A stretch of DNA of 64,000 nucleotides from an uncultured Bacilli bacterium (GTDB lineage Bacteria > Bacillota_I > Bacilli_A > RF39 > UBA660), in contig CAKPMY010000002.1 of the NCBI GenBank assembly GCA_934168245.1, positions 103,499-167,498 on the forward strand, read 5' to 3'. The position numbers and the translations under genes were made by a program. Below, in pieces: positions 25,596 through 33,252 of this stretch. A model generated the notes under the pieces. That model did no database searches, was not told the origin of the DNA, and was given only the letters and a program-made list of their open reading frames with translations. Each line of letters starts with the position of its first letter. The first letter of the stretch is position 1.

Positions 25596-25865
25596 CTATT
25601 TATTAGTATTTTGATAATAATCCCTCTCCGCAATAGATGAAGAAACAGTATCTAATTCTTCATAATCTAAAACATCATCATAATTAAACACATCTTCTAT
25701 CAAGTAAAGTATCTCTTTTAAACTAGCACACTTCTTATAATCAATTCCATTTCTCTCAAGTACTTCCATCTCATAATTAGTTAAAGAAAGTCCATTCTCT
25801 AAATTAACTAACTCTAAAGATTTAAAGTCCATATTCTTAACAATATCTTCTATATTATATTCCAT
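25596..25865 (-). CDS. Small acidic hypothetical protein
   Basis: An 89-residue, very acidic, cytosolic protein (for example EVLERNGIDYKKCASLKEI and a tail rich in Asp, Tyr and Glu). No family is recognised. It lies only eight bases upstream of the small alarmone synthetase, so co-translation with it is likely; a regulatory partnership is conceivable but untested. Confidence 0.6.
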   Translation of the reverse strand: MEYNIEDIVKNMDFKSLELVNLENGLSLTNYEMEVLERNGIDYKKCASLKEILYLIEDVFNYDDVLDYEELDTVSSSIAERDYYQNTNK

Positions 25866-25915
25866 TACTCAGTAAATCCTTTCAAAACATTAAAAATAGA
25901 ACTTGTCAAAAAGCC

Positions 25916-26440
25916 CTATTTACATACATAACCATTATTCTTTAAATGAGTCATTAATTCCCCTTCAGTATATTTATCATTAATACTTAAAGTAACTACA
26001 TCACTACTTTTAGTATTGGGATTAATCTTTATCTTTAATCCATCATTATCATAAAACTCAATATTATTAAGTATAATAGTCTCATTACTTAAAGCATTAA
26101 CTGTAACAACCAAGTAGTTATCACCCTTAGTCACTTTAACACTATCTTCATCTAAATAAGCATAAGATTTTTCTAAAGCAAACTTAAAAGCCTCCAAATA
26201 CTTATCATCTTCCAAATACTTATCTGGAAAAATAATTGTCTTTGTAAGTGTCATCTTACTAATCTTATTACTATCTAAAGAGGTTTTTAAGTTTTCTCTA
26301 ATAGTAATACCTAACTCATCAGTACTTTTTCTACTACATTCTACATACGGTTGTTTCGCTGTCGCAACTAAATAGAAGATAATAACAATCATAATTGCTA
26401 CAATAACAACTGGAAAAACTCTAGTTTTCTTCCTACTCAC
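25916..26440 (-). CDS. Membrane-anchored hypothetical protein
   Basis: The second GTG (26440) lies five bases from GAGAGGTGG; 174 residues from MSRKKTR. Basic residues are followed by one helix (about 8-27), then an outer domain of about 140 residues with mixed alpha/beta pattern (GITIRENLKTSL, IIFPDKYL, DKYTEGELMTHLKNNGYVC). Two cysteines (near the helix and at the C-terminus) could pair. No family recognised; same architecture as the proteins at 2916 and 42477. Confidence 0.7.
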   Translation of the reverse strand: MSRKKTRVFPVVIVAIMIVIIFYLVATAKQPYVECSRKSTDELGITIRENLKTSLDSNKISKMTLTKTIIFPDKYLEDDKYLEAFKFALEKSYAYLDEDSVKVTKGDNYLVVTVNALSNETIILNNIEFYDNDGLKIKINPNTKSSDVVTLSINDKYTEGELMTHLKNNGYVCK

Positions 26441-26490
26441 TATAACCACCTCTCACCATTATTATATCAATAACAAAATAATAGTCAAGG

Positions 26491-26521
26491 AAAAGAAAAG
26501 TACCTTAAACATAAGGTACTT
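26491..26521 (-). terminator. Terminator of hsp20
   Basis: AAGTACCTTA (26498-26507) pairs with TAAGGTACTT (26512-26521); T-rich sequence follows on the minus strand. Confidence 0.8.
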
Positions 26522-26528
26522 ATATAAT

Positions 26529-26924
26529 TTATTTAATTTCAATAATTTTTTTATTTTCTTCTTCAGTTTTCTTTGGAACAGTAATTTTTAAGCATCCATC
26601 AGTAAATGTAGCATCGATCTTATCTTGATCCAAATCACCTAGATAAAATGATCTCTCATATTTACCATAAACTCTCTCACGACGAATATAATTCTTCTTT
26701 TCATCTTCTTCGTCATTTTCACTATTCTTAGAAGCAGTAATTGTTAAATAACCATTCTTAGCCTCTACTGAAATATCATTTTTTGAAAAACCAGGAACAT
26801 CCATCTCAATATGGTAATTTCCATCTTTTTCATAAATATCACATTTCATATTTTGTTCCTTCTTAGTTGTTAAAAAATCATCAAAAACATCATCTAAATA
26901 AAATTTTCTTGGAATTAAATCCAT
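26529..26924 (-). CDS. hsp20: Small heat-shock protein Hsp20
   Basis: ATG 26924 is nine bases from AGGAAG and gives 131 residues, a normal length; a frame extending upstream would read through the promoter. The alpha-crystallin domain is clear: EKDGNYHIEMDVPGFSKNDISVEAKNG, then RRERVYGKYERSFYLG, and the closing ATFTDGCLKITVPK with the family A-x-x-x-n-G-V/C-L pattern. It ends with an IIEI tail, matching the usual IXI motif. It is an ATP-independent holdase. A promoter with a CIRCE operator lies directly upstream. Confidence 0.95.
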   Translation of the reverse strand: MDLIPRKFYLDDVFDDFLTTKKEQNMKCDIYEKDGNYHIEMDVPGFSKNDISVEAKNGYLTITASKNSENDEEDEKKNYIRRERVYGKYERSFYLGDLDQDKIDATFTDGCLKITVPKKTEEENKKIIEIK

Positions 26925-26955
26925 ACTTATCATCTTCCTTTCATTTACAATATAT

Positions 26956-26997
26956 ATTATACTCCTATTTTTAGCACTTGTCAATAGCAAGTGCTAA
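26956..26997 (-). promoter_or_regulatory. hsp20 promoter with CIRCE operator (HrcA site)
   Basis: TTAGCACTT (26971-26979), nine bases, then AAGTGCTAA (26989-26997) form the CIRCE inverted repeat. On the minus strand TTGACA (26979-26984) and TATAAT (26956-26961), 17 apart, put the -35 box inside the operator, so bound HrcA would block initiation. Confidence 0.93.
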
Positions 26998-27086
26998 TTA
27001 TTATTAATATTTTCAAAAAAATAATTAAATATTCCAAAAACTTATGTTATACTATATATAAATAGAATAAAGGTGAGGTAAAAACA

Positions 27087-27797
27087 ATGAATAATATAGG
27101 AAAAGAAAGAAAAAAAATAGAATTAGCCGACGTAATTATTATCAGTGCAATTATAGTTGCTATAATAATTGCTATAATCGGAACAATAATTTGGGTAAGG
27201 TATAATCATAGTAAGGAACAAAAGAAAGAACAGTCAACATATACGACCATTCCAAACAATGAAAAATACAAATATAAAATAGATAATAATAAAATAAGTT
27301 TCTACAATGGTAAAAAAGTAGTAGACACATATACCTGTATAAGTGATTGTTCTATTAGAAAAACAGCAGTAGATCAATTCATAATTGATTATGATGCATT
27401 TATACCAATATATGATAACAATAAATATATAATTTATAATATTGATATAAAATCTACATACTATACTTTTGATACCTATCCAGAAAAAACTCTTAATGAA
27501 AATATTGGTATAATAACAAAAAATAATAAAAAAGGTGCTATTAAGAGAAATGGTGGTCTAGTTCTAAATACTGACTTCGATGCTATTGAAGTAACTAATA
27601 ATTATATGGTTACTCTTCAAAACGGAATAGTAAATATTTATAATAGTTCAAATGTAAAATTAACAAACAACGAAATAATAAACATGTATGAAGTTATGCC
27701 ATTAGAAAAAGATAATAAATTATACTTATATCTTACTGATCTAAATGGTTCAAAAACTGTATTAGAATATAATCCAATCGCTAGAACATTTAATTAA
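27087..27797 (+). CDS. Membrane-anchored protein with WG-like repeats
   Basis: The 236-residue protein has one N-terminal helix (about 14-36). The outer part reads as short repeats, with 'GIITKNNKKGAIKRNGG' and 'IYNSSNVKL' resembling WG/KWG-type repeats, like the larger protein at 55789. AAAGGTGAGG precedes ATG 27087. Alone on the plus strand between minus-strand blocks. Function unknown. Confidence 0.7.
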   Translation: MNNIGKERKKIELADVIIISAIIVAIIIAIIGTIIWVRYNHSKEQKKEQSTYTTIPNNEKYKYKIDNNKISFYNGKKVVDTYTCISDCSIRKTAVDQFIIDYDAFIPIYDNNKYIIYNIDIKSTYYTFDTYPEKTLNENIGIITKNNKKGAIKRNGGLVLNTDFDAIEVTNNYMVTLQNGIVNIYNSSNVKLTNNEIINMYEVMPLEKDNKLYLYLTDLNGSKTVLEYNPIARTFN

Positions 27798-27820
27798 GAA
27801 GGTTAACCCTTCTTTTTTTT
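27796..27820 (+). terminator. Terminator of the 27087 gene
   Basis: AGAAGG and CCTTCT pair around TTAAC and are followed by eight T. Confidence 0.85.
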
Positions 27821-27841
27821 ATTTAGTATTACTTCCAACAG

Positions 27842-27871
27842 AAAAGGAACAGCCTATAAACTGTTCCTTTT
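27842..27871. terminator. Terminator hairpin at the end of the kinase operon
   Basis: AAAAGGAACAG (27842-27852) and CTGTTCCTTTT (27861-27871) form an 11-base perfect stem immediately after the kinase stop codon. Confidence 0.75.
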
Positions 27872-27873
27872 AA

Positions 27874-30800
27874 TTATTCTTGTTTTAATTCAAATCTTGC
27901 TAAATACTCATTAACTAATTTCATAGTCTTATTGTATTCAACTGTTAACTCTTCAAAGTTAGCATTAACAAAGTCTTTATCTTCTTCTTTACTCTTTAAT
28001 TCATGTTGATAACTAATATCTGCTAACTTCATAAATCCTAAGTACTTACAATCACTCTTTAGAGAATGAACTTCTATTGCATAATCATGCATATTAGCCT
28101 CTTCCTTATACTGATTAATTCTACCCCATTTAGCAGGAACATCAGCAACGAAATCTCCTAATGTCATATTATACATTTCCATATCACCAAGTAATTCTAA
28201 TGACTTATCCATGTCAACATTATTATCTCTTAAGAACTTCTCCATAGCCTCATCACTCTTATCAGTAGCAACTTCTACAGGAGCAGGAGTCTCTTCTTTT
28301 ACTTCAGCAGGTTTCTCTGCAACTGGTTCTTCAACCTTAGTCTCAGGAACTTCTACCTTTTCCTCAGCAGGTTTCTCTGTAACTGGTTCTTCAGTCTTAG
28401 TCTCAGGAGTCTCTTCTTTTACTTCAGCAGGTTTCTCTGTAACTGGTTCTTCAGCCTTAGTCTCAGGAGCCTCTTCTTTTACCTCAGCAGGTTTCTCTGT
28501 AACTGGTTCTTCAGCCTTAGTCTCAGGAGCCTCTTCTTTTACCTCAGCAGGTTTCTCCGCAACCGGTTCTTCAGTCTTAGTCTCTGGAGTTTCTACCTTT
28601 TCTTCAGCAGACTTCTCTGCAACTGGTTCTTCAACCTTAGTCTCTGGAGTCTCTTCTTTTACCTCAGCAGGTTTCTCCGCAACCGGTTCTTCAGTCTTAG
28701 TCTCTGGAGTTTCTACCTTTTCTTCAGCTGACTTCTCTGCAACTGGTTCTTCAACCTTAGTCTCTGGAGTCTCTTCTTTTACCTCAGCAGGTTTCTCTGC
28801 AACTGGTTCTTCAGCCTTAGTCTCAGGAGCCTCTTCTTTTACCTCAGCAGGTTTCTCTGTAACTGGTTCTTCAACTTTAGTTTCAGAAACTTCTACTTTC
28901 TCTTCAGCAGGCTTTTCTGTAACTGGTTCTTCAACTTTAGTTTCAGAACCTTCTACTTTTTCTTCAGCAGGTTTCTCTGCAACTGGTTCTTCAGCCTTTG
29001 TCTCAGGAGCCTCTTCTTTTACCTCAGCAGGTTTCTCTGCAACTGGTTCTTCAGCCTTTGTCTCAGGAACCTCTTCTTTTACCTCAGCAGGCTTCTCTGC
29101 AACTGGTTCTTCAACCTTAGTCTCAGAGACTTCTACCTTCTCCTCAGCAGGCTTCTCTGCAACTGGTTCTTCTACCTTAGTCTCAGGAGCCACATCTTTT
29201 TCTTCTACAGGTTTCTCTGTAACAGTTTCCTCAACCTTAGCCTCAGGAGCCTCTTTCTTTATTTCAATAACATCTTTCTTTTCCTCTACTGGTGCATCTT
29301 TTAACACACTCTCTCTACCAGGAAGTACATTAGAAGTTCTTCTTTCCCCTACTACTCCAAGTGTTTTACCATCAAAGAACTTATGAATAATCTTATCAAG
29401 TTCTATTGTATCGATTGGCATTGGTAAATAACTATCAAAGCCTTCTGCTAAATACTTCTCTCCCATACCATTCATAACATTTGCTGTTAAAGCAACTATT
29501 GGTGGTATTTCATAATCATCCAATCTACGAAGAATTCTAATCGTTTCAATACCGTCCATACCTGTCATCATATGATCTAGGAAAATAATATCATAATGAT
29601 TACCATACTTGAATTTATAAATACAATCTTTACCAGATTCAGCAGTATCTACATTAAAGTTATACTTCTTTAATAATCTCTCTGAAACTTTTAAATTCAA
29701 AGGACTATCATCAACTACTAATGCCGTAAAGTCTGTACAATCTAAGAAATCTTTTACTCTTGTCGTCGTATTAGTTTGAGTAACACTACCTATCGGTGTA
29801 GGATCAATTACTTTTAATGGTAAATCTACAAAGAAAGTAGTACCAACTTCAAACTCACTTTCAAACCAAATTTTACCACCCATCAAGTCTACGAACTTTT
29901 TAGTAATAACAAGTCCTAATCCAGTACCCTCTATTTCATTAGAAACAGCACTGTCAAGTCTTGAGAACTTTTCAAATAACTTATTAAAGTCTTCTTTCTT
30001 AATACCATATCCAGTATCTGAAATTTTAATATGTAAAAGTACAGAATCAACACCAGTCTTTTCAGATACCATAGCAACTTTAATTTTACCAACCTCAGTA
30101 TACTTAACTGCATTATTAGTAATATTTAATAATACTTGATATACCTTAGTAGCATCTGCATAAACTTTAGAAGGAATTTGTTCATCCATTTCTATATAAA
30201 GTTTAACTGGACTATTTCCAAGTCTTGCTTCTATAACACTAGATAAGTCTCTTACAATCTTAGTAAGACTACATTCTCTATTAGCAAGTGTATCATTACC
30301 AGACTCAATTTTAGAAATATCCAAAATATTATTAATTATATCAACCAAATTTGTACCAGCAGTCGCAATACTTTGAATATCATTACGAGCCGCTGTTTCA
30401 TCAAATACATTACTATTAAGAAGCGAATCACTAAATCCTATAATAGCATTCATTGGAGTTCTAATTTCATGTGACATATTTGATAAGAAATCTGTCTTAG
30501 ATCTATTAGATTTATCAATATCTGATTTTAAACTATCTATTTCATTAACTAAATGAATATCTGGATTCTCAATAATGAAATATAAGAAGAATACTTGTAA
30601 TGAACAACAAATTACATAAATACTAACTTTATTAAGTAAAATCTGCGCTGTAAGCATAACTGCCATAACAAACATTATCAATGTAATAGCAACTCTTCTT
30701 TTTAGTGCATACTGTTTACAAGTTGTATGAGTAGCAACTAAAACACAAGTACACATAATTGTTAAACATGCAAGTACAATATATTCATTTGTACCGGCAA

Positions 30801-31257
30801 TAAATCCTGTACTAACAGTCTCAAAATTTGATTTAGGTAAAATTAAGTACCCAACAAATATTAAGATTGAGGAAATCATAATAATTCTCGTTCTATGACT
30901 TCCTTTAAATAAATCTTTGAACGAATTAAATTTTAAATCACATAAATATACAAAACAATATACACAGTATAGACTTACCCATAAAATGAAGCCCAACCAG
31001 TGAAGAATTGAAATAACATTCGAAACTACAGGTGAATTAAAATAACCTAATGAAAGTACATATAATAATTCAGAAATTAAAATATAAAGTACTGAAATTA
31101 ATATAGCTGCATATATTTTACTTCTTAAACCTGATTGTCTAGCCTTAGAGTAATATATCGTAATAAGGAAGCCAGTGAACATTAAACAAGTAAATACAAG
31201 GAAAAAACTAGTTGAAAGATTTTCTTGTATATTAAATATACTAGTCATTAAAATCAT
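27874..31257 (-). CDS. Hybrid sensor histidine kinase: 7TM-HisKA-HATPase-REC-repeats-Hpt
   Basis: In order, the 1127 residues hold a seven-helix N-terminal membrane domain (to about 235), HisKA with His263 (NMSHEIRTPM), HATPase with intact DTGYGI and EGTGLGL boxes, REC with phospho-acceptor Asp561 (FLDHMM), a disordered Glu/Lys/Pro repeat region (675-994), and an Hpt domain with His1064 (EVHSLKSD). In REC the conserved lysine is replaced by Met613 (YLPMPID). The Hpt suggests a multistep phosphorelay. The start overlaps the stop of the upstream kinase (ATGA), with AGGAGGTG inside that gene, so the two are translated together. Signal and output are unknown. Confidence 0.88.
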   Translation of the reverse strand: MILMTSIFNIQENLSTSFFLVFTCLMFTGFLITIYYSKARQSGLRSKIYAAILISVLYILISELLYVLSLGYFNSPVVSNVISILHWLGFILWVSLYCVYCFVYLCDLKFNSFKDLFKGSHRTRIIMISSILIFVGYLILPKSNFETVSTGFIAGTNEYIVLACLTIMCTCVLVATHTTCKQYALKRRVAITLIMFVMAVMLTAQILLNKVSIYVICCSLQVFFLYFIIENPDIHLVNEIDSLKSDIDKSNRSKTDFLSNMSHEIRTPMNAIIGFSDSLLNSNVFDETAARNDIQSIATAGTNLVDIINNILDISKIESGNDTLANRECSLTKIVRDLSSVIEARLGNSPVKLYIEMDEQIPSKVYADATKVYQVLLNITNNAVKYTEVGKIKVAMVSEKTGVDSVLLHIKISDTGYGIKKEDFNKLFEKFSRLDSAVSNEIEGTGLGLVITKKFVDLMGGKIWFESEFEVGTTFFVDLPLKVIDPTPIGSVTQTNTTTRVKDFLDCTDFTALVVDDSPLNLKVSERLLKKYNFNVDTAESGKDCIYKFKYGNHYDIIFLDHMMTGMDGIETIRILRRLDDYEIPPIVALTANVMNGMGEKYLAEGFDSYLPMPIDTIELDKIIHKFFDGKTLGVVGERRTSNVLPGRESVLKDAPVEEKKDVIEIKKEAPEAKVEETVTEKPVEEKDVAPETKVEEPVAEKPAEEKVEVSETKVEEPVAEKPAEVKEEVPETKAEEPVAEKPAEVKEEAPETKAEEPVAEKPAEEKVEGSETKVEEPVTEKPAEEKVEVSETKVEEPVTEKPAEVKEEAPETKAEEPVAEKPAEVKEETPETKVEEPVAEKSAEEKVETPETKTEEPVAEKPAEVKEETPETKVEEPVAEKSAEEKVETPETKTEEPVAEKPAEVKEEAPETKAEEPVTEKPAEVKEEAPETKAEEPVTEKPAEVKEETPETKTEEPVTEKPAEEKVEVPETKVEEPVAEKPAEVKEETPAPVEVATDKSDEAMEKFLRDNNVDMDKSLELLGDMEMYNMTLGDFVADVPAKWGRINQYKEEANMHDYAIEVHSLKSDCKYLGFMKLADISYQHELKSKEEDKDFVNANFEELTVEYNKTMKLVNEYLARFELKQE
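28276..29235 (-). repeat. Array of 16 x 60-bp coding repeats (20 aa: xEEPVxEKPAExKxExPETK)
   Basis: Sixteen in-frame copies of 60 bp encode residues 675-994 of the kinase, between REC and Hpt. Two unit flavours, ...AEVKEE.PETK and ...AEEKVE.SETK, are interspersed, and copies 9-10 and 11-12 look like a duplicated dimer, consistent with unequal exchange. The unit is highly charged and likely extended or disordered. Confidence 0.93.
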
Positions 31258-33119
31258 TCACCATCACCTCCTAAATACCTCTCTAAGATTTTATGTAAAT
31301 CTTTATACTTAAATGGTTTTGCTAAGTAATCCGTAAATCCTTCACTTATGTATCTATCTCTAGATCCAGAATAAGAATTTGCTGTTAATGCAATAACTGG
31401 AACTGTACAACCATCATCTCTTAAAATATGAACAGTAGCAATACCATCTAAATCAGGCATCATATGATCTAGGAATATAATGTCATAATGATTTTTCTTA
31501 ACCAATTCAATACAATCTCTACCATTAGATGTACTACTTAAATCTAAGTTAAATTGCTCTAATAATCTTGTAGCAAGTTTAATGTTAACTATATTATCAT
31601 CAACTACTAATGCTTTCTTACCTGCTAAGTTAAGTAGTTTTCTCTCAACAACGCCAGAGTTATCAAATGAAATAGCTCCGACTTTCATATCATCAACAAC
31701 TACTTGATCAAGACTTATAAGGTATCTTGTACCCTTACCTTTTTCATTTTTAAAATCAATGGTACCACCCATAATTTCAATAAGTCTTTTAGCAACAATC
31801 AAACCTAACTTAACACTATCAGTACCAATTGAAGAGCCTTCCTCAGAGAAATCTTCAAAACTTCTATTAAATTCAGCCTCTGTCATTTCATGACCTGTAT
31901 TAGCAACAATCAAACTCAACTTGTAATTATCACCAACGTAAGCACCACCAACATCTAATGATACACTACCAAATTTCGTATGACTAATAGCATTAGCCAA
32001 AACATTAACTAATATTTTATATATCTTATCAGAGTCACCCTTAAACTTCGTAGGAATATTACCATCAACATTAATCTTAAAGTCTAAAACATCACGACTT
32101 ACTTTTGCTGATGTAACACTATTTATCTCTAATAATAAATCTTCAATTCGATACTCTTTACTATCAGTTTTTTCTTTACCAGACTCAATTCTTGAAATAT
32201 CAAGAATATTATTTATAAGTTCAAGTAAATCCCCAGATGCTTGTTTAATATCTTTAACATCACGTTTTACAAGATCTTGTGTCAATTCTTTTTCTTCTAA
32301 TAAAGCCTGACTAAAGCCTAAAATTGTATTCATTGGAGTTCTAATTTCATGAGAAATACTTGCCAAGAAATCACTCTTTGCCTTATTAGCAGCCTCAGCC
32401 TCTTTTCTACTTTCCTCTGCTTGAGAAAGTAATTTTGTATCCTGACTCTCAATCGTAAAGAACAAAGCATTAAATAAGAATACATACATTATATAAACCA
32501 TATTGAAACGATAATTAAATATTACAAAAACCAGTATTGAAAAGAACATAAATACAATACTAAAGTAAAGTACTGGAGCATTCAATTCCTTTGGATTAGT
32601 CTTTCTATATCTCCAAATCATGATAGTAGATGCAATAGCCCCAATCAAAGACATAAAGAATATTATATACATACCTTGTCCACCAATTAATAAATAACGA
32701 GGATTAATATTTGTATGATATGCAATTGGTAACATAAATGTAACCACATATATTAAAGCATCAATAATTATTAAAGCAACACCTAATACTCTTCTAGTTT
32801 TAGTATAATTAGTAATAAGTGTTTCATTAATAGTAACTGAATAAATATAAACTAATGCTACAGAAGTAAATACTATATCCGCCAAAACATGAACACGACA
32901 TAACACTTCCGTAAAGATTGGATGTTTATCCATATTTGCTATAGCAAAAACACAACCTATATCAAGAATACCTAACACTACTAAGAAAATAACTAAAATT
33001 GTAAAGAACAGGTTTGCAAGCCGCCGTTCATCTTTAGCCTTTTTCTTCCAGAAATATAAACACATAATAACGATTGAATAACACAATCCAACTAAACTTA
33101 TTGCAGAACTAAATAACAC
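31254..33119 (-). CDS. Hybrid histidine kinase with a degenerate ATP-binding domain
   Basis: GTG 33119, eight bases from GGGAG, gives 621 residues; a GTG nine bases upstream touches the site. It has a seven-helix membrane domain, HisKA with His257 (SISHEIRTPM), HATPase and REC with Asp551 (FLDHMMPDLDG) and a normal YLAKPF lysine. The HATPase is altered: the usual DxGxG is NTGHEM, and the GTGLGL box is DSVKLGL; the N-box region (VLANAISHT) is kept. It may not bind or hydrolyse ATP well. It overlaps the next kinase by four bases, so the two may form a heteromeric phosphorelay. Confidence 0.85.
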   Translation of the reverse strand: MLFSSAISLVGLCYSIVIMCLYFWKKKAKDERRLANLFFTILVIFLVVLGILDIGCVFAIANMDKHPIFTEVLCRVHVLADIVFTSVALVYIYSVTINETLITNYTKTRRVLGVALIIIDALIYVVTFMLPIAYHTNINPRYLLIGGQGMYIIFFMSLIGAIASTIMIWRYRKTNPKELNAPVLYFSIVFMFFSILVFVIFNYRFNMVYIMYVFLFNALFFTIESQDTKLLSQAEESRKEAEAANKAKSDFLASISHEIRTPMNTILGFSQALLEEKELTQDLVKRDVKDIKQASGDLLELINNILDISRIESGKEKTDSKEYRIEDLLLEINSVTSAKVSRDVLDFKINVDGNIPTKFKGDSDKIYKILVNVLANAISHTKFGSVSLDVGGAYVGDNYKLSLIVANTGHEMTEAEFNRSFEDFSEEGSSIGTDSVKLGLIVAKRLIEIMGGTIDFKNEKGKGTRYLISLDQVVVDDMKVGAISFDNSGVVERKLLNLAGKKALVVDDNIVNIKLATRLLEQFNLDLSSTSNGRDCIELVKKNHYDIIFLDHMMPDLDGIATVHILRDDGCTVPVIALTANSYSGSRDRYISEGFTDYLAKPFKYKDLHKILERYLGGDGE

Positions 33120-33228
33120 AAAGCACACTCCCTTTACGACTCGTTAGTATAAGGCACCCTAACTAGCCATCTTCTATTATCTAAAGTTAATTTTACAATA
33201 AATGTTAAAAAAAAACAACACAATAAAG

Positions 33229-33252
33229 AAAAAAGAGTGACAAATTCACTCT
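33229..33252 (-). terminator. Terminator of the phosphoketolase gene
   Basis: AGAGTGA and TCACTCT pair around CAAAT, followed by T-rich sequence on the minus strand. Confidence 0.8.

Noticed and set aside
28276..29235. A CRISPR or satellite array
   Set aside because: The 60-bp units are contiguous, in frame with the kinase, and without spacers.
28211..29386. A 391-codon frame on the plus strand across the repeat array
   Set aside because: It is the mirror of the repetitive kinase coding sequence, with no RBS and a Ser/Gly/Val repeat composition set by the antisense strand.
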